64,000 nt of DNA, taken from Streptomyces sp. WZ.A104. Lineage in GTDB: Bacteria; Actinomycetota; Actinomycetes; Streptomycetales; Streptomycetaceae. The translations under genes were made by a program, and so were the position numbers. The stretch spans positions 53,598 to 117,597 of the forward strand of contig NZ_NWVL01000016.1 in NCBI RefSeq assembly GCF_002382885.1, written 5' to 3'. Below the pieces are notes generated by a model. The model did not search any database. It saw only the letters and a list, made by a program, of their open reading frames with translations, and was not told the origin of the DNA. This document shows positions 27,151-36,450 of the stretch, one piece after another (position 1 is the stretch's first letter; every line of letters begins with the position of its first letter).

Positions 27151-27997
27151 GGGCGAGGCACCCACACCCGGCCGCCGCGACCTCGGGGCCGCCCTGCACG
27201 CCGTCCACCACCTGCTCCTGGGCCACGGACTGGCCGCCGGTGCGCTGCGGGACGCGGCGGGCGGCAACCCCCTGGAGCTGGGCATCACCCTCAACCTGGG
27301 CACCGCCACGCCCGAGACTGACAGCGAGGCCGACCGCGAGGCGTGCCGCCGCGCCGACGGCATGGGCGCCCGGCTCTACCTCGACCCGGTCGTCCACGGC
27401 CGCTATCCCGAGGACGTCATCGCGGACCTGGCCGCCCAGAACATCGAACTCCCGGTACGGGACGGCGATGCGGCGGCCATCGCCACCCCGATCGACGTGC
27501 TCAGCGTCAACTTCTACCGGGGCGCGCTGTTCTCCGGGGTCACCGACGACGGCTCGCCCATCGACGCCGAAGGGGTGCCGGTGGTCCGGATGGTGGACCG
27601 TGATCGGCCGCGTACGGCCATGGGCTGGGAGATCAACCCCACCGAACTGACCGACCCGCTCCTGCGGTTGGAGCGTGACTACGGACTGCCGACCGTCATC
27701 ACGGAGAACGGCGCGGCCTTCGATGACACCGTGGACCCCGACGGCTCCGTCCCCGACGCCGACCGCACCGCCTACCTCGCCGACCATATAGCCGCCGTCG
27801 TCGCGGCCCGCGCCCAAGGGGCCGACGTCCGGGGCTACTTCGCCTGGTCGCTGATGGGCAACTTCGAGTGGGCGTACGGCTACGCCAAGCGGTTCGGCAT
27901 CGTCCGCGTCGACTACGACACCCAGGTCCGCACGCTCAAGGACAGCGCGAAGTGGTACCGCGACACGATCGGCCTCACCCGCGCCGGGACCGCCTGA
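27151..27997 (+). pseudogene. Truncated GH1 beta-glucosidase fused to the ABC remnant
   Basis: From about PTPGRRDLGAALHAVHHLLLGHG onward the frame matches the C-terminal 60 per cent of a family GH1 glycosidase. The nucleophile Glu is intact (TVITENGAAF, GAG 27704-27706), as is the closing YFAWSLMGNFEWAYGYAKRFG that binds the sugar. The acid/base TLNEP region lies just before the break and is lost. The enzyme cannot function alone. Before the deletion this was evidently an oligosaccharide importer with its intracellular glucosidase, next to the GH3 gene that survives. Confidence 0.87.
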
Positions 27998-28054
27998 CCC
28001 ACCAGAACCGCCAGGGCGCGCCCGGCAACTCCCCGAGCAACTCCACCCCCAAGA

Positions 28055-28068
28055 AGAGAGCGCTCCCA
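28055..28068. promoter_or_regulatory. CebR-like operator over the GH3 start
   Basis: AGAGAGCGCTCCCA has the GAGCGCTC core and one perfect half of the CebR cellobiose-repressor box TGGGAGCGCTCCCA, with two mismatches in the other half. Its last base is the A of the GH3 start codon, so a bound repressor would block expression directly. Confidence 0.55.
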
Positions 28069-31000
28069 TGTCCCGCATCCCGCACCCCCGCTCCCGCCCC
28101 CGCAAGGGCGGAAGCAGACCCGCCACGGCTGCCTTCGCCGCCGCGGCCGTCCTGGCCACCCTGCTCGCCGGACCGGCCACCAGTACCGCCGTCGCGGCCG
28201 CCGACGACCCGGCCCCCGTCCTCATCGACCGCTTCGAGGGCGAGGTGCCGCTCGGCAGCACCCCGCCCGCCGACGCGATCTTCACCTGGGGCGGCGACGC
28301 GGACGACCACCCGCGGCTGGAGCTCGCCGAGCGTGCCGACGCCCCCGAGGGCGGACACGTCCTCGAAGGCTCCTACGACATAAGCGCGTACGGCGGGTTC
28401 AGCCATGAGTTCGCCGTGGACACCCCGCCGCAGGACTGGACCGCGCACCAGGGCATCCGCTTCTGGTGGTACGGCCAGAACACCGCGCCCCTGCCGCCCG
28501 GTTCGGGCAAACGGATCAACTTCGAGATCAAGGACGGCGGAGCCAACGGCGGCGCGTCCGAGCTGTGGACCACCTCCTTCACGGATGACTGGGAGGGCTG
28601 GCAGCTCGTCGAGATCCCCTTCACGGACTTCGAATACCGCACCGACTACCAGCCCGTCGGCGGCATCGACCAGGTCCTCGGCCTCAACGAGATGTGGGGC
28701 TACGCCCTCACCCTGCCCGGGGGCGCACCCGGCGACTTCGCCCTCGACGCCGTCGAGCTGTACGGCAAGGCCGACCCGGCCCTGACAGCAGCCGTGGTCA
28801 CCGACGCGGCGGTCCACCCGCTGAAGAACGGCGAAACGGCCCAGGTGGCCATCTCCGTCGCCACCACCGGCTCCGTCCCCACCGAGGAACCGGTCACCGT
28901 CACGTACGCCACGAAGGGCGGCACGGCCGAGGCGGGCAAGGACTACACCCCGGTCACCGGCAGCCACACCTTCCCCGCGGGCACCCCCTCCGGCACCACG
29001 CACAAGGTCGCCGTCCGCACGGCACAGGCGTCGAAGGCCTCCGAGGCGAGGACGATCCCCCTGGAACTGACGGTCACCGGCGCGAAGGCCCCCCGGGAGA
29101 ACCCGCAGGTCGTCATCGACGCCCACGGACTCCCGTACCAGAACGCCGAGTTGCCCGTTCAGCAGCGGGTCGCGGACCTGCTGTCACGTATGTCACCCGC
29201 CGAAAAGGCGGGCCAGATGACCCAGGCCGAACGCAACGCCCTCCGCGCCCCCGGGGACATCGCCGCCTACGACCTGGGCTCGCTGCTCTCCGGCGGCGGC
29301 TCGGTCCCCACCCCCAACACGGCCGCCGCCTGGGCGAAGATGGTCGACGCCTACCAGCTGCGCGCCCAAGCCACCCGCTTCCAGATCCCGCTGATCTACG
29401 GCGTGGACGCGGTGCACGGCCACAACAACGTCGTCGGCGCCACGATCATGCCGCACAACATCGGCATCGGCGCGGGCCGCGACCCCAGGAGCGCCGAGAG
29501 GACCGGTGCGATCACCGCCAAGGAAGTCCGCTCCACCGGCGTCCCGTGGGACTTCGCCCCGTGCGTCTGCGTCACCCGTGACGAGCGCTGGGGCCGCTCC
29601 TACGAGGCGTTCGGCGAGGACCCGGCGCTCGTAGAGGCCATGGAGACGGTCATCCAGGGCATGCAGGGCAGCCCCTCCGGCAAGGACCTGCACCGCAATG
29701 ACAAGGTGCTCGGCAGCGCGAAGCACTTCGTCGGCGACGGCGGCACCGCGTACGGCTCATCCACCACCGGCTCGTACACGACCGACCAGGGCATCACCAA
29801 GGTCACCCGCCAGGAGCTGGAGGCGGTCCACCTGTCCCCGTTCGCGGAGTCGGTGAAGAGGGGCGTCGGCACGATCATGCCCTCGTACTCCTCGCTCGAC
29901 ATCATCGGCGACGGCCGGGGCCCGGTGAAGATGCACGCCCACGCCGAGATGATCAACGGCGTCCTCAAGGACCGGATGGGCTTCGAGGGCTTCGTGATCA
30001 GCGACTGGCAGGCCATCGACCAGATCCCCGGCGACTACCCGAGCGATGTCCGTACGGCGGTCAACGCCGGTCTGGACATGATCATGGTCCCGACGGCGTA
30101 CCAGGACTTCACCAGGACGCTGAAGGAAGAGGTCGCGGCGGGCCGGATCAGCCAGGCCCGGATCGACGACGCGGTCTCCCGCATCCTCACCCAGAAGTTC
30201 CGCCTCGGCCTCTTCGAGAAGCCGTACGCGGACACCACCCACCTGGACAAGGTCGGCTCGGCCGAACACCGTGCGGTGGCCCGCGAGGCGGTGGCGAAGT
30301 CGCAGGTCCTGCTGAAGAACGGCAACAGGAACGGGGAGGCGGTCCTGCCCCTCAAGCCCTCCCAGAAGGTGTACGTCGCCGGGTCCAACGCCGACGACAT
30401 CGGCAACCAGGCCGGCGGCTGGACGATCAGCTGGCAGGGCTCGTCCGGGAAGATCACCCCGGGCACGACGATCCTTGAGGGTATGAGAAAGGCGGCGAGG
30501 AACCCGGACTCGGTCACGTACTCGCGGGACGCCTCCGCCGCCACGGACGGACACGACGTGGGCGTGGTCGTCGTCGGGGAGACCCCGTACGCCGAAGGCA
30601 TCGGAGACGTCGGCAACGGACACGACCTGGAGCTCACCGACGCCGACCAGGCGGCGGTGGACAAGGTCTGCGCGGCCATGAAGTGCGCGGTCCTGATCGT
30701 CTCGGGCCGCCCGCAGCTCATCGGCGACCAGCTCGGGGACATGGACGCGCTGGTGGCCTCCTGGCTGCCGGGTTCCGAGGGCGACGGCGTGGCCGACGTG
30801 CTCTACGGCAAGCGCCCCTTCACCGGGCAGCTCCCGGTGACCTGGCCGAAGTCGCAGGCGCAGCTTCCGATCAACGTGGGGGACACGGCATACGACCCGC
30901 AGTTCCCGTACGGCTGGGGCCTGACCACCCTGAAGCAGCCCCCGGCCGGCGGTGAGCTGACCCTCGCGGCCCTCGCCGTGGCCGCCCAGGTCGCCGAGAG

Positions 31001-31190
31001 GGCGAAGCTGGGCAGGACCCCGGCGGGCAAGGCGATCGTGGACCGGGCGAGGCTGCTGGTCCAGCAGAGGATCAACGGGAAGTTCACCCAGGCGGTGTCG
31101 AAGCCGTTCGCGGAGGCGGACCACCTGCTGCTCACGGGCGATCTGACGGGCGCGGTGGCCAAGCTGCGTACGGCGTACCGAGCCGCGTAG
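28068..31190 (+). CDS. Secreted multidomain GH3 glycoside hydrolase
   Basis: The 1040-residue secreted enzyme has these parts in order: signal peptide (about 1-44, ending AVAA); a CBM11-like beta-sandwich (about 48-235, DRFEGEVP, FWWYGQNT); a Calx-beta-like module (about 240-340); the GH3 barrel from about 360 (SRMSPAEKAGQMTQAE; YGVDAVHGHNNV; SAKHFVGDGGT) with nucleophile Asp646 in GFVISDWQAID; the GH3 C-terminal domain (YGKRPFTGQLPVTWP); and a helical tail. GH3 enzymes of this type release glucose from beta-glucans or cello-oligosaccharides. The CBM11 module favours mixed or cellulosic beta-glucan. A repressor box overlaps its start. Confidence 0.92.
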   Translation: MSRIPHPRSRPRKGGSRPATAAFAAAAVLATLLAGPATSTAVAAADDPAPVLIDRFEGEVPLGSTPPADAIFTWGGDADDHPRLELAERADAPEGGHVLEGSYDISAYGGFSHEFAVDTPPQDWTAHQGIRFWWYGQNTAPLPPGSGKRINFEIKDGGANGGASELWTTSFTDDWEGWQLVEIPFTDFEYRTDYQPVGGIDQVLGLNEMWGYALTLPGGAPGDFALDAVELYGKADPALTAAVVTDAAVHPLKNGETAQVAISVATTGSVPTEEPVTVTYATKGGTAEAGKDYTPVTGSHTFPAGTPSGTTHKVAVRTAQASKASEARTIPLELTVTGAKAPRENPQVVIDAHGLPYQNAELPVQQRVADLLSRMSPAEKAGQMTQAERNALRAPGDIAAYDLGSLLSGGGSVPTPNTAAAWAKMVDAYQLRAQATRFQIPLIYGVDAVHGHNNVVGATIMPHNIGIGAGRDPRSAERTGAITAKEVRSTGVPWDFAPCVCVTRDERWGRSYEAFGEDPALVEAMETVIQGMQGSPSGKDLHRNDKVLGSAKHFVGDGGTAYGSSTTGSYTTDQGITKVTRQELEAVHLSPFAESVKRGVGTIMPSYSSLDIIGDGRGPVKMHAHAEMINGVLKDRMGFEGFVISDWQAIDQIPGDYPSDVRTAVNAGLDMIMVPTAYQDFTRTLKEEVAAGRISQARIDDAVSRILTQKFRLGLFEKPYADTTHLDKVGSAEHRAVAREAVAKSQVLLKNGNRNGEAVLPLKPSQKVYVAGSNADDIGNQAGGWTISWQGSSGKITPGTTILEGMRKAARNPDSVTYSRDASAATDGHDVGVVVVGETPYAEGIGDVGNGHDLELTDADQAAVDKVCAAMKCAVLIVSGRPQLIGDQLGDMDALVASWLPGSEGDGVADVLYGKRPFTGQLPVTWPKSQAQLPINVGDTAYDPQFPYGWGLTTLKQPPAGGELTLAALAVAAQVAERAKLGRTPAGKAIVDRARLLVQQRINGKFTQAVSKPFAEADHLLLTGDLTGAVAKLRTAYRAA

Positions 31191-31209
31191 GCCGCGTAGC
31201 GACCAAGGG

Positions 31210-31252
31210 CTCCAGGCGGGCGACGCCGTTCTTCGCCCGCCTGGAGTAGCGT
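31210..31252 (+). terminator. GH3 terminator abutting the next promoter
   Basis: CTCCAGGCGGGCG (31210-31222) pairs perfectly with CGCCCGCCTGGAG (31234-31246). TAGCGT at 31247-31252 begins on the next base and lies 5 bases before ATG 31258, so the hairpin also forms the upstream edge of a leaderless-type promoter. Confidence 0.7.
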
Positions 31253-31257
31253 TAAGT

Positions 31258-32637
31258 ATGAGGAAAAGGCTCTTCCCCTCGCTGTTGGCGGGCCTGCTGC
31301 TCATCTTGGCAGCGGCTGCATTCGCCCTGACCTCCCCTGCGTCGGCCGCCGCCCCCGCCGCGACCATCCAAGACGCCGCCCAGGCCCTGCGCGACGACCC
31401 GGTGTATGTGGACCCGGACGCTCGCGATCAGCTTTCCGTCGCTGACGAGAAGGCCCTGGAAGAGAAGATCACGGACGCCGACAAGCCGGTGTTCGTGGCA
31501 GTCCTGCCCGACACCGAGGCCTTCCCTGAGGAAGGCCTTCTCCAGACCCTGCGCAGCGACACCGGCATCACCGGCGTCTACGCGGTCCGGCTCGGCGACG
31601 GCTTCGACGCGGGCGCGGACCCGCAGGTCATGCCGGTCCGGGCGGTGCAGAACCTCACGGCTTCCGTGGAGAACCCCGCCATCGCCACGGACACGAACGC
31701 CCAGCTCAACGCCTTCGTCGACAGAGCCGTGGAACAGGCCAGGGGCACGGCCCCCGCGTCCTGGTCCGGCGGCGGCGCGGCGGACGACCCGGGAGCCCCC
31801 GTCTCCGGCCTGATCACACTCGGCGCACTGGTGGCAGCGGGCGGTGCGGGCGCGTACGCGATCTCCCGCCGCAACAAGCGCCGCAAGGAGGAAGAGGAGC
31901 GCATCGCGCTCGACAAGCTCCGGGTCGTCGTCGACGAGGACATCACCGCGTACGGCGAAACCCTGGAGCGCCTGGACTTCCACCCCGCCGAACCGGGCGC
32001 GGACGACACCATGCGCACCGACTACGAACGGGCCCTGGACTCCTACGAGAGCGCCAAGACGAAGATGGACAAGGCCGCGCACCCCTCTGACGTGCGCGGA
32101 GTCACCCAGTCCCTGGAGGAAGGCCGCTACGCCCTCGCGGTCCTGGAGGCCCGCCGCACCGGCGCGGAACTCCCGGCCCGCCGCCCGCCGTGCTTCTTCG
32201 ACCCGCGCCACGGCCCCGCGGTCACGGAGGTCCTGTGGACCCCGTCCGGCGGCGCGACCCGCGAGGTCCCGGTCTGCGGCGCGGACGAGATCCGGCTCAG
32301 CCGGGGCGAGGACCCCATGAGCCGTACGGTCGACGTGGGCGACGGCAACCGCCGCCCGTACTGGGAGGCGGGCCCGGCCTACGGCCCCTGGGCGGGCGGC
32401 TACTTCGGCGGCGGCCTGCTCCCCGGCCTCCTCATGGGCACCATGCTCGGCTCGATGCTCGCGACCCCGGCGTACGCCTCCGAATACGGCGGCGGTGACT
32501 TCGGCGGCGGCGCGGGCGGCGACTGGGGCGGCGGCGACTTCTCCGGCTCCGACTTCGACTCCTCCGGTTTCGGCGGGGGCGGCTTCGGTGACGGCGGAGG
32601 CTTCGGGGGCGGAGGCTTCGACGGAGGCGGCTTCTGA
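31258..32637 (+). CDS. Membrane protein with extracellular N-terminal domain and Gly-rich tail
   Basis: The 459-residue protein has a signal peptide (ends about residue 31, ASAA), an N-terminal extracellular domain of about 130 residues (VYVDPDARDQLSVADEKALEEKI, reminiscent of TPM-like or secreted repeats), one membrane segment (SGLITLGALVAAGGAGAYAI), a charged cytoplasmic helical region, a hydrophobic stretch near 385-405, and a C-terminal Gly/Asp/Phe-rich tail (GGGDFGG, GGGFDGGGF). I do not recognise a function. The tail type is common in Streptomyces membrane proteins. No ribosome site; probably leaderless. Confidence 0.82.
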   Translation: MRKRLFPSLLAGLLLILAAAAFALTSPASAAAPAATIQDAAQALRDDPVYVDPDARDQLSVADEKALEEKITDADKPVFVAVLPDTEAFPEEGLLQTLRSDTGITGVYAVRLGDGFDAGADPQVMPVRAVQNLTASVENPAIATDTNAQLNAFVDRAVEQARGTAPASWSGGGAADDPGAPVSGLITLGALVAAGGAGAYAISRRNKRRKEEEERIALDKLRVVVDEDITAYGETLERLDFHPAEPGADDTMRTDYERALDSYESAKTKMDKAAHPSDVRGVTQSLEEGRYALAVLEARRTGAELPARRPPCFFDPRHGPAVTEVLWTPSGGATREVPVCGADEIRLSRGEDPMSRTVDVGDGNRRPYWEAGPAYGPWAGGYFGGGLLPGLLMGTMLGSMLATPAYASEYGGGDFGGGAGGDWGGGDFSGSDFDSSGFGGGGFGDGGGFGGGGFDGGGF

Positions 32638-32761
32638 GCGCCCAGGCGTACAGGATTCCAAGCGTCCCGGGTTCCGGCCGATCCCCTCAGCCGGGGCCCG
32701 GGGCTCGGGGCTCGGACCCCGGGGGAGAGCCGGAGGCAGCCCCCGTGCGAGGCTGCGGCGC

Positions 32762-33310
32762 ATGGGGTGGACATGCAAACTGCACGGGGGTGTCGCGTCG
32801 GGGTTGGGCGCGGTACTTCTGACGATGGCCGCGCTGACCTGGCTGCCGGGAACGCTGCCGTGGGGCGAGGCGCAATGGCCGGTGGTGACGGCATTCGCGC
32901 TCGCCCTCGTGATCTTCGTAGCGGCCATGGCGCGTATGGTCCTGACGGGCGCGGACCGGGGCACGATGTGGCGGGCTTTCCGGTGCCTTCCCGGCAGGGC
33001 ACAGGCCGGACTCGCGGTCCTGGCCGTGTCGGCCGCGACGATCCTGGCCCTTGGCATGGCGGGGACGGACCTCCAAGCCCCCGAGGCGAGGGACGGCCGG
33101 TACTACGCCTACGACACGAGCCCGCGCGGCACGGTCGAGATCCCGGAGAGCGAGTACCGGGCCCTCCAGGAGAGCGGCCTCCGGATGATGCTCGCGATCC
33201 CCGGCCTGCTCCTCGTCACCGCGGCCGGCACCGTGCTGGCGGCCGGAGAACTGCGCCGGGCGGACCGTGGACAGAAGACGGGCGTGCCCTTTACCGGCGG
33301 GAGCCGTTGA
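32762..33310 (+). CDS. Four-segment membrane protein, unknown
   Basis: This 182-residue integral membrane protein has hydrophobic segments near residues 12-30, 38-60, 78-98 and 143-165, with a polar loop (DGRYYAYDTSPRGTVEIPESEY) between the last two. No family is recognised. ATG 32762 is a reasonable start without a strong ribosome site. A secreted 77-residue peptide gene follows 7 bases after its stop, so the two are probably co-expressed. A decayed partial copy of both lies at 36237-36400. Confidence 0.7.
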   Translation: MGWTCKLHGGVASGLGAVLLTMAALTWLPGTLPWGEAQWPVVTAFALALVIFVAAMARMVLTGADRGTMWRAFRCLPGRAQAGLAVLAVSAATILALGMAGTDLQAPEARDGRYYAYDTSPRGTVEIPESEYRALQESGLRMMLAIPGLLLVTAAGTVLAAGELRRADRGQKTGVPFTGGSR

Positions 33311-33317
33311 ACCGGGC

Positions 33318-33551
33318 ATGAAGAAGCGAAGCGTACTTGCCGTTGTCACTCTCGCCACCGGGGCCGTCATCGCCGCCATCAGCCCGCCCCCGGGAGGCGG
33401 GGACTCGGCCCACGCGGCCGAACCGCCCGTCTCGCTGGGCGCACTCGACAACGTCGGCGACCTCGGCAAGCTGGTCGAAGGCGCGGCGGACACGACGACC
33501 TCCACCGCGGGCACGGTGACCACGACGGTCTCCGAGGCCCGGTTCAGCTGA
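33318..33551 (+). CDS. Small secreted peptide, 77 residues
   Basis: MKKRSVLAVVTLATGAVIAAI begins a signal peptide, with a likely cut after HAA near residue 34. The mature part of about 43 residues is acidic and Thr-rich (LVEGAADTTTSTAGTVTTTV). No cysteine is present. It is very close to the membrane-protein gene upstream. Function is unknown; a structural or signalling surface peptide is possible. Confidence 0.65.
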   Translation: MKKRSVLAVVTLATGAVIAAISPPPGGGDSAHAAEPPVSLGALDNVGDLGKLVEGAADTTTSTAGTVTTTVSEARFS

Positions 33552-33731
33552 CCCCACGCAGGATTGCTCACCACGTTCCGCGCTGAGGGCTGCCGGAATC
33601 CGGCAAGGCGCGAGGACGTGCCGAGCCCACCGCATGCTGGTGCCCGTCGACAGAGTGCGAGGGCACCAGCAGTGGCCGAGGCCGAACGCCGAAACGGGAC
33701 ATGTTCACGCGGTGGTTCCCGTCGAACCCTC

Positions 33732-33829
33732 CGCCCCGCACGGGGGTTTCCGAGCCCGGCCGTCCGTCCCGTGCGGAAGTTTCCTGAGCCCCGCACGGGG
33801 CGGACGGCCGGGGCCCCGTGCGGGGCCGG
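33732..33829. terminator. Inverted-repeat cluster between convergent genes
   Basis: The CCCCGCACGGGG motif and its complement recur. The strongest pair is GCCCCGCACGGGG (33788-33800) with CCCCGTGCGGGGC (33814-33826), and an earlier copy begins near 33733 with CCCGTGCGG near 33766. They probably end transcription of the minus-strand gene (33832-36114). The stretch 33552-33731 shows nothing else. Confidence 0.6.
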
Positions 33830-33831
33830 GC

Positions 33832-36114
33832 TCAGTCGGTGACCCTCAGGGTGCCCGAGGACGTGGCGTCCGCCCCCGTGCCGTCGGAGGGCTTGGCGGT
33901 CAGCCGCCATGTGTAGCCGCCGGTCGGCACGGTGTCGCCCGACGCGGACGTACCGTCCCAGCTGACACGTACCGTGCCGCGTGTGTCCTCGCCCGTCCAG
34001 GTGCGGACGACCTCGCCGGTCGCGCGGCGGGTGACCGTCAGCTGCCAGGACGCCGCCGGCTTGGAGAGCCACCACGCGGCACTCCAGCCGCCCGCCGCGG
34101 TGGCGGGAACGGCGCTGTGGGTGATGCTCAGCGGGGAGACGGCCTGCTGCGGGGCGGTGACGTGGACGGTGTCGTCGGTCCCGACCCAGGCGAGCTTGCC
34201 CGCGTCCGCGTCCAGGGTCCAGGTGGAGCCGCGGCCGTCGCCGTCCGCGGGCGGCTTCACGCCCGTGACGGTGCCCAGGCCGGCGGTGGAGCCGTCGGGA
34301 CGCAGGGCCGTGAGACGCAGCTCCCCGGACGCATCGCTGTGGGCCAGGAAACGGTCGCCCAGCAGGACCCGGGACACCGGGGCGGGGTAGTCGCGATGGG
34401 TCGCCGTGTCGTACACGCCCGCCGCGTCCTCGGATGCGCAGTTCCAGTACAGCAGGGTGCCGCTGTGCTGGAGTTCGCCGGGCACGCAGTCGGTACCGAG
34501 GTCGTGGCGCCCGGTCGACTTCCCGGAGCGGAGGTCGATCACGTTCACCATGCCGGGCTTGCCGGGCGCGGACTTGTACAGCCGGTCCCCGGCCAGCACC
34601 GCGCCCTGCGCCGGCTGTTCGCGGACGACGAGGTCGCGGGCGACGTCGATGACGTACTGCCGCCCGCCCGCCTGGTACAGCACGAACTCCGGTGACGTGT
34701 CGATGATGCGTCCGCCCGTGCCGGGCAGGGGCATGCCCTCGCCCGGCCGGTCCGGGTCGTCGCCGGTCACGAGTACGTCGGCGCCGGCGCCGGAACCGGT
34801 GACCAGCCGGGCCAGCCCCTCGTCCGTGCCGTCGGCGAAACGGCCTGCCACGAGTCCGGGGAAGTCGGCGAGCCGCGCACCGTCCGCCGGGTCGAGCCCG
34901 GTCCCGATGTCCTTGCCGTGCAACGTGTCCGTCCCGGCCAGCGAATTGACGTACCGCAGCCGCCCCCGGTCGAGGCTCAGCGCCCCGATCACGCCGTCCG
35001 CCGTCTTGACCTTCGGAACCTCCCGCAGCAGCAGATCGGAGATGAGCCCCAGGCCGTCCTTGCCGAACGAGTGGATGGCCCGCTTTCCGTCGGCGTCCCT
35101 GCCGAGTGCCACCACGTTGCCGTCGCCCTCGGCTCGGAGGAAGGTCGTCTCGACCTCGCTCAGGAGCGTGCGCTCGGTGTCCGCCCCGGCGAACGGCGTG
35201 AGACGCAGCGGGCCGCCGGTGTCCTCGTGCCAGACCACGTTGTCGGCCACCACGAACGTGGTGACCTCACTGTCGGGAGACTCCGTGGCGAGCGGGACGA
35301 CACGAGGTGCGGCCGTGCTGCCCAACGGCATGACCCTGACTCCCTGGCCTCCGCTGCCGTCGCGCGAGAACCAGCTGACGGTCGTCTGGGTGATGCGGAA
35401 GCTGCTCGCCTCACCGGTCACGGGCAGCGGAGCGACCCGGCCGTTGTACGCGGTCAGGATGCCGTAGCCCGGGGAGCCGTCGGCGGTGCGGTAGCCGATG
35501 ACGACGTTGCTGGAGTAGGCACCGAGCACCACGGGCTCGGCGTCGGTGCTGGCTCCGGCGGGCAACTGCACGACGGGATCGTCCGCCGCGGCCCCGCCCC
35601 GGGCCACCCGCATCTCGTACGTCCCGTCGCCGCGGTCGACCGTCGCGAGCACCCAGCCGCCCGCGAAGCGCAGATTGAGGTATCCGGCGGGCACCTTGAG
35701 GGTGCTGTTGAAGGCGGGGTCCTCGATGCCGACCCGTACGACGTCCGTCCCGCCGTCGGCGCGCTGCTGGGTGTAGATGGCCCGGTTGTGCTCGTCATGG
35801 CCGCCCACGAGCAGGTGCTGCGGCACCGATGCGATCTCCGTGACGACCCTCGTACGTCTGTTGTACGAGTTCGTCCAGAGATAGCTCCCGCCCTCGCGGT
35901 GCAGTACGCCGTATCTGCCGGTCGCCAGTATGGTCTCGGGCCCCTCGCCGAAGGCGTCGGGCGCGGGTATCAGGACTTCGGCCGCCTCGGCGGCGTGCGC
36001 CGTGACCGGTAGTGCCGTGGCGAGCCCCCCGGCCAGCACCACCGAGATCGCCGCCGCTCCCACGGCCCGTCCGGTACGTCGGGTACGGCTGCTCGTGTAC
36101 AGGTGTCGGGACAC
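33832..36114 (-). CDS. Secreted beta-propeller-like protein with FlgD-type Ig domain
   Basis: The 760-residue secreted protein has a signal peptide (to about residue 38, VTAHA), a long central region of 40-60-residue repeats (TTVSWFSRDGSGGQGVRV, GDRFLAHSDASGELRLTALRP style) suggesting a beta-propeller, and a C-terminal FlgD-like immunoglobulin fold (VRVSWDGTSASGDTVPTGGYTWRL). Such proteins are common in Streptomyces with unknown ligands. The start is GTG 36114, behind AAGGGGG; CAGGTGT-N4-ACACCTG (36100-36117) overlaps it and could be regulatory. Confidence 0.82.
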   Translation of the reverse strand: MSRHLYTSSRTRRTGRAVGAAAISVVLAGGLATALPVTAHAAEAAEVLIPAPDAFGEGPETILATGRYGVLHREGGSYLWTNSYNRRTRVVTEIASVPQHLLVGGHDEHNRAIYTQQRADGGTDVVRVGIEDPAFNSTLKVPAGYLNLRFAGGWVLATVDRGDGTYEMRVARGGAAADDPVVQLPAGASTDAEPVVLGAYSSNVVIGYRTADGSPGYGILTAYNGRVAPLPVTGEASSFRITQTTVSWFSRDGSGGQGVRVMPLGSTAAPRVVPLATESPDSEVTTFVVADNVVWHEDTGGPLRLTPFAGADTERTLLSEVETTFLRAEGDGNVVALGRDADGKRAIHSFGKDGLGLISDLLLREVPKVKTADGVIGALSLDRGRLRYVNSLAGTDTLHGKDIGTGLDPADGARLADFPGLVAGRFADGTDEGLARLVTGSGAGADVLVTGDDPDRPGEGMPLPGTGGRIIDTSPEFVLYQAGGRQYVIDVARDLVVREQPAQGAVLAGDRLYKSAPGKPGMVNVIDLRSGKSTGRHDLGTDCVPGELQHSGTLLYWNCASEDAAGVYDTATHRDYPAPVSRVLLGDRFLAHSDASGELRLTALRPDGSTAGLGTVTGVKPPADGDGRGSTWTLDADAGKLAWVGTDDTVHVTAPQQAVSPLSITHSAVPATAAGGWSAAWWLSKPAASWQLTVTRRATGEVVRTWTGEDTRGTVRVSWDGTSASGDTVPTGGYTWRLTAKPSDGTGADATSSGTLRVTD

Positions 36115-36236
36115 CTGAACCCCCCTTGTTCGTTGAACGACCATGCGCATCTGTGATGCGAACACGATCAACTTTATTCACAGGTGGGGAAGTTGTGTGA
36201 GAAATACGCGCAACCGGTGCCGTGAAGTGATCAGCC

Positions 36237-36400
36237 CTGGCCGCGCTGACCCGGCTGCCGGGTACGGCTGCCGGCGCTGCGGCCGGAGAATCGGGAGCGT
36301 TCCCTTTGGCCGGTGCCGACCGTTGATACCGGCATGAGGCGGGGACGCGGCGCACGCCGCCGAACCGCCCGTCAGTCTGCCCCGCTTCGGGCCGCGTTTG
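36237..36400 (+). pseudogene. Decayed copy of the 32762-33551 gene pair
   Basis: Three stretches match the pair at 32762-33551 in the same order. TGGCCGCGCTGACC then GGCTGCCGGG (36238) matches 32826; GGCCGGAGAA (36281) with CCCTTT, CCGTTGA and CCGGCATGA matches 33241-33321; GGCGGGGAC then CCGAACCGCCCGTC (from about 36339) matches 33396-33431. Large internal deletions have removed the rest. The two copies flank the FlgD-Ig gene. The remainder of 36115-36450 shows no gene. Confidence 0.6.
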
Positions 36401-36450
36401 TCGGCTGGAGGCGGGGCAGCTCTTTCCGTGTACGGGGTACGGGGTGCGGC

